This document shows, in pieces, positions 35,732-45,203 of a stretch of 64,000 nt of DNA; the stretch's first letter is position 1; every line of letters begins with the position of its first letter. Position numbers and translations under genes: made by a program. The notes below the pieces were generated by a model. It was not told where the DNA came from. It ran no database searches and saw only the letters and a program-made list of their open reading frames with translations. Location of the stretch: assembly GCF_015709515.1 (NCBI RefSeq), contig NZ_JADNQZ010000057.1, positions 62,001 through 126,000 of the forward strand, written 5' to 3'. The stretch comes from Methylocystis sp. H62 (GTDB lineage: Bacteria > Pseudomonadota > Alphaproteobacteria > Rhizobiales > Beijerinckiaceae).

Positions 35732-36144
35732 TCGGGGAGGGCGTTCAGCCGGCGTCATCCATGCGCTGTCGGGCTGCCGACGCGGCGCCGGTGCTGCGAC
35801 TCTTTCATCACAACATCTACGAATATGGGCGGGGCGTTCGCGGCCTGTTTCTGATGACCCTTAGCCGCCCGGAACTGGAAGTGACGCTCGGCAAGTTGGA
35901 ACGGCAAGGCATCCATCACTTCGTCCAGGAACTCAATCAGTTCAAGGTGAACCTCTTCTTTGGCCGGCCCGCCTACGTCGCCGTTGCGCGTTCCATCGTC
36001 ACGCGTCCGCTCAACGCGCTGACGGCGGAGGAGGACTTCATGCTTGGCACGCTGCTCGGCTACGATCGCGAGCAGCAGTGCCGCCGCTTTCTCACGCGTT
36101 CGGGTCGGGGCATGCCGGAGAATCTGCCGCTGGCGGCCGAATGA
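35710..36144 (+). CDS. DUF2023 family protein
   Basis: A 144-residue protein whose start overlaps the flavodoxin end. It has FHHNIYEYGRGVRGLFLMTL, the DUF2023 hallmark (HHxxYE and LxLxT), and a conserved R-P region (NLFFGRPAYVAVA). A start at 35761 is an alternative. DUF2023 genes recur beside flavodoxins, which suggests a flavodoxin-associated role, but the biochemistry is unknown. Confidence 0.8.
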   Translation: MAESVTLIGEGVQPASSMRCRAADAAPVLRLFHHNIYEYGRGVRGLFLMTLSRPELEVTLGKLERQGIHHFVQELNQFKVNLFFGRPAYVAVARSIVTRPLNALTAEEDFMLGTLLGYDREQQCRRFLTRSGRGMPENLPLAAE

Positions 36145-36169
36145 TGGATTAGGCCGGCGCCAGGCCTGA

Positions 36170-37093
36170 TCAGCGTCCTTTCTTGTCCCAGTCGCGCTTC
36201 GCGTTGGAGGTCGCCTGAGCGACCCGCGTTTTCAAAAATTCGATCGCTTTCGCCCGCGACTGGCGCGCTTCGGGGAGAAAGCTCATCAGCTGCCAGGCGT
36301 GCGGCGTGCAAGGCCAGATCTCGAGCTGCGCGTCGACCCCCGCCTGCCTTGCGCGCGCGACGAGCCGCGTCGAATCATCTCTCAGCACTTCGTCCGCGCC
36401 GACATGAACGAGCATCGGCGGCAGCCCGGAAAGCTCGGCGTAGATCGGCGACGCAAGCGGATTTCTGGCGCTTTGGCGTCCCAGCACGGCGCGGGCGCCG
36501 AGCAGAATGTCCTTGCGCGTGAACAGGGGGTCACGTTCTTCATTCTCGCGCATCGAGGCGCCGGTCGCAGCGAGATCGACCCAGGGCGAGGACAGCGCCG
36601 CGGCGACGGGCGGCCGTAAGCTCTCATCGCGGATGCGCAGCAACAGCGAGACCGCAAGCCCGCCGCCAGCCGAATCTCCGACAATGACGAAGGGTCCCGG
36701 CCGCGCCTCGGTGAGGGTCCGATAGGCGCGCAAGACATCTTCCAGCGCGGCGGGAAAGACATGCTCGGGCGCGAGCCGATAGGCTGGCGCAAAGACATCA
36801 AAGCCCGCGCGGGCGAACGCGCGCGACGCATAGCGAAACAGCCGCGGCGACCCGATGAGGTAGGCGCCGCCGTGGAGATAGAACAGCGTCGCGACGGCGG
36901 GGTCGCCTGAAGCAGGGGTCCAATCGCCCGGAATCTGCGCCGCGAAAGGCGCCCGGCGCTCGGGAGACAGCGTCTCGACGAACCGCTGAAGGCCGCGCAA
37001 AGGCGCCGTCAGCGCCAGGATGCGCGGCTTAATGAAACGGCGAAGGAACGCGACGGTCCGCCGCGTCGCCGCGCTCGCGCCGCCGGCGCTCAT
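36170..37093 (-). CDS. Alpha/beta hydrolase, hormone-sensitive lipase family
   Basis: A 307-residue esterase with the oxyanion motif FYLHGGAYLIGSPRLF, nucleophile GDSAGGGLAVSL, and catalytic Asp/His plausibly in HVGADEVLRDDSTRL and CTPHAWQLM. The HGGAY/GDSAGG combination defines the HSL family acting on short-chain esters. The start overlaps the Sel1 gene stop as ATGA, so it is co-translated with it. Natural substrate unknown. Confidence 0.85.
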   Translation of the reverse strand: MSAGGASAATRRTVAFLRRFIKPRILALTAPLRGLQRFVETLSPERRAPFAAQIPGDWTPASGDPAVATLFYLHGGAYLIGSPRLFRYASRAFARAGFDVFAPAYRLAPEHVFPAALEDVLRAYRTLTEARPGPFVIVGDSAGGGLAVSLLLRIRDESLRPPVAAALSSPWVDLAATGASMRENEERDPLFTRKDILLGARAVLGRQSARNPLASPIYAELSGLPPMLVHVGADEVLRDDSTRLVARARQAGVDAQLEIWPCTPHAWQLMSFLPEARQSRAKAIEFLKTRVAQATSNAKRDWDKKGR

Positions 37094-37968
37094 TTTACGG
37101 CGGTCGGCTTCGCCGGCGCGGAAGCGCTCGAGAGATAATCGAGCGAGGGATCGTTCAACCCCGCTTCGCGCGACTTGTCGCGCCACTCGCGCGCCTCGGC
37201 GAGATTGGCTTCCACCCCAAGGCCTTCGGCAAGGATATGGGCGAGGCGGTTTTGCGCGACGGCGTTGCCCTTCGCCGCCGCTTTGCGAAACCATTGCACG
37301 GCGGCGGCGCGGTCGCGTGGCCCGCCGACGCCATTGAACTGGAGAACGGCGAACTCGACCATCGCCGGCGCGAAGTCCAGTTCGGCTGCGCGCCTGAACC
37401 ACTCCGCGGCTTCGCGCTCATCCTTGGGAACGCCTTTGCCGGTCTTGTAGAGAAGGCCAAGCGCGTAGAGCGAATCCACGTCCCCCTTCGCCGCGGCGCG
37501 GCGGAAATAGTCAGACGCTCTGCCGAAGTCGGATGGCGCGCCCTCATTTTCGAGGGCGAGTTCCCCGATCAGATGGAGGGCGGCGGGATGATCCTGCGCC
37601 GCGGCCTTTTCGAGATAGGCGCGGGCGACGGCGCGGCTCTTCGGCGCGCCGGCGCCATTGAGCGCCGCAGCGCCGTAGAGATAGGCCGCTTCTTTGTCGC
37701 CGGCGTCGGCGCCCCGTTTGAACCATCCCATCGCAGTCGAAAGGTCGCGACCCACGCCCGCGCCTTCAAGGTAAAGCTGGCCGACGAGAGTGAGCGCGGC
37801 CGCATCCTTCGGATTGGCGGCGATGCGCTTCTTGGCTTCCTTCATCGCGACCAGATAATCGCCGCGCTGATAGGCGCCGAAGGCGAAGTCCGGCGCGGGC
37901 GGCGCATCATTGGCGGCGCGGGCGGCAGGCGCGAGAAAGAGCATGCAACTTGCGATAAACGCCGTCAT
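37090..37968 (-). CDS. Exported Sel1-repeat protein
   Basis: A 292-residue protein (from ATG 37968) with a signal peptide (MTAFIASCMLFLAPAARA) and about six Sel1-like TPR repeats, e.g. LVGQLYLEGAGVGRDLSTA, YGAAALNGAGAPKSRA, LGLLYKTGKGVPKDEREA. Such repeats mediate protein contacts. An alternative ATG at 38082 overlaps the ThiE-like gene stop as ATGA but would add 38 residues read from an intergenic repeat (37963-38045), whose end supplies the ATG chosen here. It is followed by the hydrolase. Confidence 0.8.
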   Translation of the reverse strand: MTAFIASCMLFLAPAARAANDAPPAPDFAFGAYQRGDYLVAMKEAKKRIAANPKDAAALTLVGQLYLEGAGVGRDLSTAMGWFKRGADAGDKEAAYLYGAAALNGAGAPKSRAVARAYLEKAAAQDHPAALHLIGELALENEGAPSDFGRASDYFRRAAAKGDVDSLYALGLLYKTGKGVPKDEREAAEWFRRAAELDFAPAMVEFAVLQFNGVGGPRDRAAAVQWFRKAAAKGNAVAQNRLAHILAEGLGVEANLAEAREWRDKSREAGLNDPSLDYLSSASAPAKPTAVK

Positions 37969-38045
37969 TGCGAGCGAAGCGAAGCAATCCAGCAGGCGTC
38001 GTTCGTCTCCTGGATTGCTTCGGCGCTTTGCGCCTCGCAATGACG
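37963..38045. repeat. Dispersed inverted repeat (CGTCATTGCGAGCG family) at the Sel1 gene start
   Basis: Ends CGTCATTGCGAGCGAAGCG and CGCCTCGCAATGACG (arms also pair as CAATCCAG/CTGGATTG). This is the widespread intergenic Rhizobiales repeat whose conceptual reading gives LDCFASLAMT. It lies within the 5' end of the Sel1 reading frame. Confidence 0.7.
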
Positions 38046-38078
38046 CATCCCTTTCCGGATGATGGGGACGGCTTTGAG

Positions 38079-38690
38079 TCATGCGCCTGCTCCCTTAAGC
38101 CTCGCCTGCGCCTCAGCCACCGCCGCCGCCGGACCGCGCGCGTCGTTCCAGACGGCGTCGTCGAGCCGCACGAAGTCGGCGCCCGCCTGAACCAGCGGCG
38201 CGACATCATCGAGCGATTCCGCGCGAGCGACGCAGGGCGTGTTGAAAAGCTCCGCCCACCAGGCGACGCGCTCAATGAGCGCTTCGCGGTCAAGATCGGA
38301 AAACATCACATAGTCGGCGCTCAACTCGCCCGCGCGCATGGCGTCGTCGCGCGTCTCGATATCTCCGGCGCCGACGATGTAGCGCGGCGACATTTTCTTG
38401 ATGGCGTCGGCGAGCGCTTCGCCGCTGCCGGCGACATGGACGCCGTCGGCGCCGGCGCGCAGCGCGACATTGGGCGCCGCCTGGACAAGGACCGCGACGC
38501 CTTTATCCTGCGCGGCGGGCGCCAGAGCGCGCACGATCGCTTCCTGGCCGCGCTCGTCGGCATCGGCGAAACGAAGGAGCAGGCTCGCGACGTCGCCAGC
38601 CGCAAGCGCCTCATTGAGCGCAGGCGCAAAAGCCGCTGCGTCGGCGAGCGGCGGGGTCGCGAGGTAGAGTCGTGCCGAAATATCGCTCAT
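38079..38690 (-). CDS. Degenerate ThiE/TenI-like protein
   Basis: A 203-residue TIM-barrel protein of the thiamine phosphate synthase family, overlapping the argH stop. Family shape is kept ([47 protein letters not shown]), but the catalytic QxRxK is LLRFADAD, the N-D pair is missing and the phosphate-binding GG loop is absent. A true ThiE lies at 49556. A TenI-like or regulatory role is more likely than thiamine phosphate synthesis. Confidence 0.7.
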   Translation of the reverse strand: MSDISARLYLATPPLADAAAFAPALNEALAAGDVASLLLRFADADERGQEAIVRALAPAAQDKGVAVLVQAAPNVALRAGADGVHVAGSGEALADAIKKMSPRYIVGAGDIETRDDAMRAGELSADYVMFSDLDREALIERVAWWAELFNTPCVARAESLDDVAPLVQAGADFVRLDDAVWNDARGPAAAVAEAQARLKGAGA

Positions 38691-40072
38691 TTGTCCTTCA
38701 ATCTGTCGAGCCAGACTTGCGCGGCGCCGCGCACATTGTCGGGCGCCGTGCCGCCGAAGCTCCTGCGGCTTTGCACCGACTTCTCGACGCCGAGCACGTC
38801 GCAAACATCGGCGTTGATGCGCGGTTCGACGCTCCGCATCTCCTCGAGCGTCAAATCCTCAAGACCCACGCCGCGCGCTTCGGCGAGCGCGACGATGCGG
38901 CCGGTGACGTGGTGCGCTTCGCGAAACGGAAGCGACAGCGCCCGCACCAGCCAGTCAGCAAGGTCGGTCGCGGTCGCATAGCCCGCGCCGGCCGCGGTCT
39001 TCATCCGCGCCCGGTCGACGCGCATGTCGCGGACCATGCCGGCGATGGCGGCGATGCAGAGCGACAAGGTGTCGAGCGCGTCGAAGGCGCCTTCCTTATC
39101 CTCCTGCATGTCCTTCGAATAGGCGAGCGGCAGGCCCTTCATGACGACGAGCAGCGCGACAAGCGCGCCGATGACGCGGCCCGACTTGCCGCGCGCCAGT
39201 TCGGCGGCGTCGGGATTGCGCTTTTGCGGCATGATCGACGAGCCGGTGGTGAATTTATCGGACAGCGCGATGAAGCCGAATTGCGGCGTCGACCACAGCA
39301 CGATCTCTTCGGCGAAGCGCGACAGATGCGTCGCGCAGATCGCCGCCGCGCTCAGCGTCTCCAGAACGAAGTCGCGATCGGAGACGCTGTCCAGCGAATT
39401 CGCCGTCGGCCGATCGAACCCGAGCGCGCGCGCCGTCATCGCGCGGTCGATCGGAAAGCTCGTCCCGGCGAGCGCGGCGGCGCCGAGCGGACATTCGTTG
39501 AGCCGCGCGCGCGCGTCGCGAAGACGTCCGCGATCACGGGCGATCATTTCGACATAGGCGAGGAGATGGTGGCCGAGCGTCACCGGCTGCGCCGATTGCA
39601 GATGCGTGAAGCCGGGCATGACGCTCGCCGCCTCTTCCCGCGCGCGCGTCGCCAGCGCCAGCTGCAGATCGGCGAGTTCGACATCGAGCGCGTCGATCTG
39701 ATCGCGGATGTAGAGGCGGAAATCGGTCGCCACCTGGTCGTTGCGCGAACGCGCCGTGTGCAGGCGCCCCGCCGCCGGACCGATCAACTCGGCAAGGCGC
39801 GACTCGACGTTCATGTGAATGTCTTCGAGCGCGCGCGAGAAATCGAAGCGCTCGTTCTCGATTTCCGCTTTGACCCGCTCCAATCCATCGGCGATCTTCG
39901 CCGCGTCGTCGCGCGACACGATCCCCGTTTCGCCGAGCATGGCGACATGGGCGAGCGAGCCGCGGACGTCCTGCAGGCCGAGGCGCTTATCGAAGTCGAT
40001 CGAGACATTGATCGCCTCCAGAACCGCGTCGGTTGCGCTTTTGAAGCGCCCGCCCCATATCTTGCTCGTCAT
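38687..40072 (-). CDS. argH: Argininosuccinate lyase
   Basis: A 461-residue enzyme for the last step of arginine synthesis. The signature loop [12 protein letters not shown] contains the catalytic Ser and flexible loop, and [14 protein letters not shown] and [22 protein letters not shown] [16 protein letters not shown] are present. Its stop overlaps the ThiE-like gene. The divergent tlpA start is only 24 bp away, so the promoters must overlap. Confidence 0.97.
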   Translation of the reverse strand: MTSKIWGGRFKSATDAVLEAINVSIDFDKRLGLQDVRGSLAHVAMLGETGIVSRDDAAKIADGLERVKAEIENERFDFSRALEDIHMNVESRLAELIGPAAGRLHTARSRNDQVATDFRLYIRDQIDALDVELADLQLALATRAREEAASVMPGFTHLQSAQPVTLGHHLLAYVEMIARDRGRLRDARARLNECPLGAAALAGTSFPIDRAMTARALGFDRPTANSLDSVSDRDFVLETLSAAAICATHLSRFAEEIVLWSTPQFGFIALSDKFTTGSSIMPQKRNPDAAELARGKSGRVIGALVALLVVMKGLPLAYSKDMQEDKEGAFDALDTLSLCIAAIAGMVRDMRVDRARMKTAAGAGYATATDLADWLVRALSLPFREAHHVTGRIVALAEARGVGLEDLTLEEMRSVEPRINADVCDVLGVEKSVQSRRSFGGTAPDNVRGAAQVWLDRLKDK

Positions 40073-40096
40073 TTTTAACCTCGGAGCCCACGCCTC

Positions 40097-40837
40097 ATGG
40101 CCAAACCGCCGCCGCCCCCGCGATCTTTCCTACTTGTCGTGAAGGCGGCCTCGATAACAATCGCGGCAAGCGTGGCGTTTCTATACGTGATCGGCAGCAT
40201 GGGCGGCAAGAAACCGCCTGAACGCGCCGTGGACGAAGGCGCTCCCGCAGGCACGGCGGATCAGAGCGCCGATCAGAGCGCCGCTCCGGCAGCCGACGTC
40301 AACGCGGCCTGCGCGACGTCGACCAAGATCGCCGCCACTCTCAAAGATCTCGCGAAGGGCGAAGTCGCTGCGATGATCATCGCCGCAAAGCCGCAGCCGA
40401 TGCCGGACTACGCCTTCGACGGGCCGGACGGCGCGCCGGTTTCGCTCGCCGATTTCAAGGGCAAGACGGCGCTCCTCAATATCTGGGCGACCTGGTGCGT
40501 GCCCTGCCGCGCCGAGATGCCGGCGCTCGACAGGCTGCAAGAGGCCTTCGCCGGGCAGAATTTCCAGGTCGTCGCCGTCAACGTCGATACGACCCGTCTT
40601 GAAAGGGCGAAGGCGTTTCTCGCTGAGACCGGCGTCAAGTCGCTGACCTATTATGGCGACCCAAAGGCCAACCTCTTCTACGAGATGAAGCAGTCGGGCA
40701 AAGCGCTGGGTCTCCCCACCACGGCGCTGATCGGCCCTGACGGCTGCCAGATCGGGCTGATGAACGGCCCCGCCGCCTGGGACAGCGCGGACGCCAAGGC
40801 GCTGATCTCCCGCGCGCTCGAGACGCCTTCGAATTAA
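40097..40837 (+). CDS. tlpA: TlpA-family membrane-anchored thioredoxin
   Basis: A 246-residue protein with an N-terminal membrane anchor, an Ala/Asp/Gln-rich linker and a periplasmic thioredoxin-like domain with WCVPC ([16 protein letters not shown]) and cis-Pro in GLPTTALIG. In Bradyrhizobium TlpA reduces cytochrome oxidase copper-centre partners; that role is inferred by family. It is divergent from argH with a very short gap, a recurrent Rhizobiales arrangement. Confidence 0.88.
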   Translation: MAKPPPPPRSFLLVVKAASITIAASVAFLYVIGSMGGKKPPERAVDEGAPAGTADQSADQSAAPAADVNAACATSTKIAATLKDLAKGEVAAMIIAAKPQPMPDYAFDGPDGAPVSLADFKGKTALLNIWATWCVPCRAEMPALDRLQEAFAGQNFQVVAVNVDTTRLERAKAFLAETGVKSLTYYGDPKANLFYEMKQSGKALGLPTTALIGPDGCQIGLMNGPAAWDSADAKALISRALETPSN

Positions 40838-40927
40838 TCGCGCGGCCAGCATCCTTCGGGCAGCCGAGCGCTCTAGCTTTGCGATCGAAGCCGGAGGCTT
40901 CTGTTTCTACAAAAGGGAGATCGGCGA

Positions 40928-41362
40928 ATGCATGTTTCGATTGAACAGGCGGACAAGGCGATCGCCGCGGCGCGGCGGAAAGCCATCGAACTCGGCACTC
41001 AGATGTGCATCGCCGTCGTCGATTCCGGCGGCGTTCTAAAGGCGTTCGAGCGGATGGACGACGCCTGGGTCGGCAGCATCGACATTGCGATGAAAAAGGC
41101 CAAGACCGCCGTCTTCTTCGGCATGCCGACCGGGCAGATCGGCAAGCTCTCGCAACCGGGCGGCCCGCTCTACGGCATCGAGCATTCGAACGACGGGCTC
41201 ATCACCTTTCCCGGCGGACTCCCCATCGTCGACGCAGACGGCGTGATGATCGGCGCCATCGGCGTCAGCGGTTCGGCTGTGGAGAATGATCATGCCGTCG
41301 CGCAGGCGGGCGTCGAGACGCTCGGCGTGTGCGACCTCCCCGAGCATCCCTGGCGGACCTGA
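40928..41362 (+). CDS. GlcG/HbpS family haem-binding-like protein
   Basis: A 144-residue protein with [37 protein letters not shown] and [21 protein letters not shown], typical of the GlcG/HbpS/DUF336 fold. GGGAGA precedes the ATG. There is no signal peptide, unlike exported HbpS. Ligand is not deducible. A palindromic element begins 10 bp downstream. Confidence 0.85.
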   Translation: MHVSIEQADKAIAAARRKAIELGTQMCIAVVDSGGVLKAFERMDDAWVGSIDIAMKKAKTAVFFGMPTGQIGKLSQPGGPLYGIEHSNDGLITFPGGLPIVDADGVMIGAIGVSGSAVENDHAVAQAGVETLGVCDLPEHPWRT

Positions 41363-41371
41363 GCCGCGCGC

Positions 41372-41486
41372 CTAGAGCAGGTTCCGAAAAAGTTGACAGA
41401 CTTTTTCGATGAGAACCTGCTCCAATACTTTGATTGAGCGATTCCTTATCGATCACATGATTCCATGTGATCGATAAGCGCTCTAG
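41372..41486. mobile_element. MITE-like palindromic element, copy 2
   Basis: Nearly identical to 25357-25471. It has outer inverted ends CTAGAGC (41372 side) and GCTCTAG (41486 side), a first hairpin GAGCAGGTTC/GAACCTGCTC, and a second with ATCGATCACATG/CATGTGATCGAT arms. Its right end supplies the TAG stop of the Pro-rich gene (41483-41485). Confidence 0.78.
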
Positions 41487-42001
41487 CGAGGCTTTTTCTT
41501 CGGCTTTTTCCGCTTCGCGCCGGGCGCCGTCGTTGCGCTCGGCGTCGCCCTCCGCTCGGCCGGCGTCGCAGCTGGCGCAGGCGGCGGCGCCGGTGGGGCG
41601 GCCTCCTGCGGTGAAGACGGCGCAGCCGAGGGAGGCGGCGGCGCGGCCTCGCCTTCGGGCGGCGGCCCGCTCGGCGCGCCGCTCTCTTCGACGGGCTGCG
41701 CATCGGGAGCGGCCGGAGGCTGCAAGCGTGAGGCGGCGAACCACCACGTCGCGGCGGCGAGCGTTAAAATCGCGAGCGCCACCAGGAAGGCGATCCCTCC
41801 TCCCCCACCCCCGCCGGAGCGTCGTGGCGGCGGCGGATCGGATGCGGGTCGCGGCGGCGGCGTCTGCACGCTCCTCTTGGTGAGGACCGGCGCGCGTCGA
41901 GCAGGTGAATCAGACGAATCAGGAGACACGGCGCGATACTGGCTCCACACCCATGCGGAAGGCGGGGTCTCGCCGCCGCCTCCATTCGAAGAATCCGACA
42001 T
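41483..42001 (-). CDS. Pro/Ala-rich single-span membrane protein
   Basis: A 172-residue protein (start 42001; 42073 is an alternative adding 24 residues). A hydrophilic N-terminus with poly-Gly is followed by one membrane helix (IAFLVALAILTLAAATWWFA), then a long Pro/Ala-rich tail ending in KRKKPKKKPR. The topology is probably N-in with a periplasmic tail. No family recognised. The stop codon lies in the palindromic element, so the C-terminus may have been altered by its insertion. Confidence 0.6.
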   Translation of the reverse strand: MSDSSNGGGGETPPSAWVWSQYRAVSPDSSDSPARRAPVLTKRSVQTPPPRPASDPPPPRRSGGGGGGGIAFLVALAILTLAAATWWFAASRLQPPAAPDAQPVEESGAPSGPPPEGEAAPPPPSAAPSSPQEAAPPAPPPAPAATPAERRATPSATTAPGAKRKKPKKKPR

Positions 42002-42170
42002 TAGCCCGTCCTCCAGAGGCGAATCGTCTGCGCTGGCGACTTGCGCATGTTGCCTCGCCTCGGCGAAGCTCACAAGTGCGCTGCAAGCACGTTGCGCCGC
42101 GCACGCGACACAAAGCCAGGAAGCGCGCTATCTAGTCTGGGCCTTACCCTAAATCAGAGCGAGATCGTGC

Positions 42171-42656
42171 ATGACCATTAAAGCTGGAGACCGACTCCCC
42201 GACGTGAAGCTGACCGTCATGGGCAAGAATGGACCGGAGCCGGTCGCCACGAAGGACTATTTTGCGGGACGCAGGGTGGCGCTCTTCAGCGTTCCCGGCG
42301 CCTATACGCCGACTTGCCACAAGAAACATCTGCCGGGCTTCATCGCCAAGGCGGATGAAATCAAATCCAAGGGCGTGGACGCGGTGGCGGTCACCGCGGT
42401 CAATGACATCTTCGCGCTCGACGCCTGGGTGAAAGAGTCCGGCGGCGACGGCAAGATCGACGCGCTCGCCGATGGTTCGGCGACCTTCGCCAAAGCGCTT
42501 GGACTCGAACTCGATCTCACCGCGCCCGGACTTGGCGTGCGCGGCAAGCGCTATTCGGCGCTGATCGACGACGGCGTCGTCAAATGGATCAATGTCGAGG
42601 AGAATTCGAGCGAAGCGACGGTCTCGACGGCCGAAGCCACGCTCGCTCATCTCTAG
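42171..42656 (+). CDS. Peroxiredoxin, Prx5 type
   Basis: A 161-residue thiol peroxidase with the Prx5 active site VPGAYTPTCHKKHLPGF (peroxidatic Cys) and a GLGVRGKRYSALIDDGVVKWINVEE C-terminal motif. No second conserved resolving Cys is seen, so it is likely 1-Cys and glutathione- or thioredoxin-linked. Cytosolic. Convergent with pgk. Confidence 0.93.
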   Translation: MTIKAGDRLPDVKLTVMGKNGPEPVATKDYFAGRRVALFSVPGAYTPTCHKKHLPGFIAKADEIKSKGVDAVAVTAVNDIFALDAWVKESGGDGKIDALADGSATFAKALGLELDLTAPGLGVRGKRYSALIDDGVVKWINVEENSSEATVSTAEATLAHL

Positions 42657-42696
42657 GCGCTTCTTCCAGAGAAACGCGGGCGAAGCGGTCGCCGTT

Positions 42697-43902
42697 TCAG
42701 CGCTGTGAAGATTGCATCAACGCCGCGACGCCCGGCAGCGTCTTTCCTTCGAGCCATTCGAGGAAGGCGCCGCCGGCCGTCGACACATAGGAAAATTCCT
42801 GCGCGACATGCGCCTGGTTGAGCGCCGCCACGGTGTCGCCGCCGCCAGCGATCGACAGCAGCTTGCCCTCGACGGTGAGCCGCGCTGCGCACCGCGCGAC
42901 GGCGTTGGTGCCCTCATTGAAGGGCGGCAGTTCGAACGCGCCAAACGGGCCGTTCCACACCAGCGTCTTGCATTTGGCGAGCAGCGTTTCGACATGGGCG
43001 ACCGATTTCGGCCCGACGTCGAGGATCATGTCGTTTTCGCCGACATGATCGACAGAGACGATCTGCGACGGCGCATGCGCCTCAAACTTCTGCGCAACCG
43101 TCGCGTCGATCGGCAGCACGAGCTTGCAGCCCGCCGTTTCGGCCTTGGCGAGAATGTCGCGCGCGGCCCCGGCGAGATCATGTTCGCACAGCGATTTGCC
43201 GACAGGCTTGCCTTGCGCCGCCAGGAAGGTGTTCGCCATGCCGCCGCCGATGACGAGATAATCGACCTTCGCGACGAGATTGCCCAGGAGTTCGAGCTTC
43301 GTCGACACTTTCGCGCCGCCGACGATCGCCATGACCGGCCGCTGCGGATTGGCGAGCGCGGATTGCAGCGCTTCGAGTTCCGCCTGCATGGCGCGGCCGG
43401 CGTAAGCTGGCAGCCTGTGGGCTATTCCTTCCGTCGACGCGTGCGCGCGGTGCGCAGCCGAAAAGGCGTCGCTGACGAAGATATCGCCGTTCCGGGCGAG
43501 CGCGTCGACAAAGTCGGCGGCGTTTTTTTCTTCGCCCTTGTGGAAACGCGTGTTCTCAAGCAAGGCGACCTCGCCGTCCTTGAGCGCATCGACGACCTGC
43601 GCCACAGCGTCGCCGACGCAGTCGTCGGCGAAGGCGATCTTGCGTTTGAGAACATGTTCGAGCGTCGGGACGACCTGGCGCAGCGACTCCGCGTCGACGC
43701 GCTGGCCCTTCGGCCGGCCGAAATGCGAAAGCAGAATAACCCTGCCGCCCTTGTCCGCGATCTCGTTGATCGTCGGCAGCGCACGCTCGATGCGCGTCGC
43801 GTCGGTGACGCGCCCATCCTCCATCGGCACATTGAGATCGACGCGCAGCAACACGCGCTTTCCTTTGACGTCGACGTCGTCGAGAGTGTGGAAAGCGGTC
43901 AT
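42697..43902 (-). CDS. pgk: Phosphoglycerate kinase
   Basis: A 401-residue glycolytic/Calvin-type kinase with [49 protein letters not shown] and the ATP-binding GGGDTVAAL. The start at 43902 ([22 protein letters not shown]) is preferred to one 12 bp upstream. An intrinsic terminator separates it from gap, so it needs its own promoter or read-through. It supplies 3-phosphoglycerate or 1,3-bisphosphoglycerate depending on direction. Confidence 0.97.
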   Translation of the reverse strand: MTAFHTLDDVDVKGKRVLLRVDLNVPMEDGRVTDATRIERALPTINEIADKGGRVILLSHFGRPKGQRVDAESLRQVVPTLEHVLKRKIAFADDCVGDAVAQVVDALKDGEVALLENTRFHKGEEKNAADFVDALARNGDIFVSDAFSAAHRAHASTEGIAHRLPAYAGRAMQAELEALQSALANPQRPVMAIVGGAKVSTKLELLGNLVAKVDYLVIGGGMANTFLAAQGKPVGKSLCEHDLAGAARDILAKAETAGCKLVLPIDATVAQKFEAHAPSQIVSVDHVGENDMILDVGPKSVAHVETLLAKCKTLVWNGPFGAFELPPFNEGTNAVARCAARLTVEGKLLSIAGGGDTVAALNQAHVAQEFSYVSTAGGAFLEWLEGKTLPGVAALMQSSQR

Positions 43903-43922
43903 GTCGGCGTCCAATCGCGGCT

Positions 43923-43951
43923 AAAAAAAGCGCGGACCCGAAGGTCCGCGC
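43923..43951 (-). terminator. Intrinsic terminator downstream of gap
   Basis: On the minus strand a perfect 9-bp stem GCGCGGACC/GGTCCGCGC (43951-43943 and 43938-43930) with a TTCG loop is followed by T7 (43929-43923). It lies between the gap stop and the pgk start, with textbook form. Confidence 0.9.
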
Positions 43952-43970
43952 CGGCGTGGTGGAACAAGGC

Positions 43971-44978
43971 TTAAAGAAGCTTGCCGATCGCGCTCGCCAC
44001 ATCGGTCATGCGGCCGGAGAAGCCCCATTCATTGTCGTACCAGGACAGGATCGACACGAGATTGCCGTCGAGGACCTTGGTCTGGTCGAGATGGAAGCAG
44101 GACGAAAGCGGATTGTGGTTGAAGTCGATCGACACGAGCTTTTCGTCCGTGTAGCCGAGCACGCCCTTGAGCGGGCCGTCGGCGGCGGCCTTGATCGCGG
44201 CGTGCACCTCGTCCTTGGTCGTCGGTCGCTTGGCGACAAACTTCAGATCGACCGCCGAGACGTTGGGCGTCGGCACGCGAATGGCGTAGCCGTCGAGCTT
44301 GCCGTTGAGCTCCGGCAGCACGAGTCCGACGGCCTTCGCCGCGCCCGTCGAGGTTGGGATCATCGACAGCGCCGCCGCGCGGGCGCGGTAGAGATCCTTA
44401 TGCATCGTGTCGAGCGTCGGCTGATCGCCCGTATAGGAGTGGATCGTCGTCATGATCCCCTTCTCGATGCCGATCGCATCGTGCAGCACCTTGGCGACCG
44501 GCGCGAGACAGTTCGTCGTGCAGGACGCGTTGGAGATCACGAGATGATCCTTGGTGATCTTGTCGTGATTGACGCCATAGACGACCGTAATGTCGGCGCC
44601 TTCGGCGGGCGCTGAAACCAGCACGCGCTTCGCGCCCGCGTCGAGCAGCAATTTCGCCTTGTCGCGCGCGGTGAAAAGCCCGGTGCATTCCAGCGCGATG
44701 TCGATCTTGAGGTCCTTGTAGGGAAGCTCGGCCGGATTTTTGATGGCGGTCACCTGGATGGGGCCGCGGCCGACGTCGATCGTGTTTCCGGCGACTTTCA
44801 CCTCATGCGGGAAGCGGCCGTGCACTGAATCATATCGCAACAGATGCGCATTGGTCTCGACCGGGCCAAGATCATTGATGGCGACGACTTCGAGGTCGGT
44901 GCGTCCGGTCTCGATGATATAGCGCAGGATGTTGCGGCCGATGCGCCCGAATCCGTTGATCGCCACTCTCACGGTCAT
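43971..44978 (-). CDS. gap: Glyceraldehyde-3-phosphate dehydrogenase, type I
   Basis: A 335-residue enzyme with the NAD motif [13 protein letters not shown] and catalytic Cys in [12 protein letters not shown], plus the His in HSYTGDQ. The start at 44978 gives [11 protein letters not shown]. Transcription should end at the hairpin 43923-43951. It is divergent from the DUF4164-zapA pair. Confidence 0.97.
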   Translation of the reverse strand: MTVRVAINGFGRIGRNILRYIIETGRTDLEVVAINDLGPVETNAHLLRYDSVHGRFPHEVKVAGNTIDVGRGPIQVTAIKNPAELPYKDLKIDIALECTGLFTARDKAKLLLDAGAKRVLVSAPAEGADITVVYGVNHDKITKDHLVISNASCTTNCLAPVAKVLHDAIGIEKGIMTTIHSYTGDQPTLDTMHKDLYRARAAALSMIPTSTGAAKAVGLVLPELNGKLDGYAIRVPTPNVSAVDLKFVAKRPTTKDEVHAAIKAAADGPLKGVLGYTDEKLVSIDFNHNPLSSCFHLDQTKVLDGNLVSILSWYDNEWGFSGRMTDVASAIGKLL

Positions 44979-45203
44979 TTGGAAAATCTCCTTGCGCCGC
45001 CGGAACTCCGCGGCCCTCGCCATCGAGCCTGTGGGCTCTGGAGGCGAGCGTGTGATAGCACCTCGCGCCCCCCTGTCAACGCGCCAAGGTCGCGCCATTT
45101 GGCGCGGTTTCGATTTACGCGATTCATGCTAGGAACAGGCTGGCAAGCGAATCGTTCGGCGCGGTCGCCGGGCCGCAAAGCCATGCACCATCTGCGACCG
45201 GCG

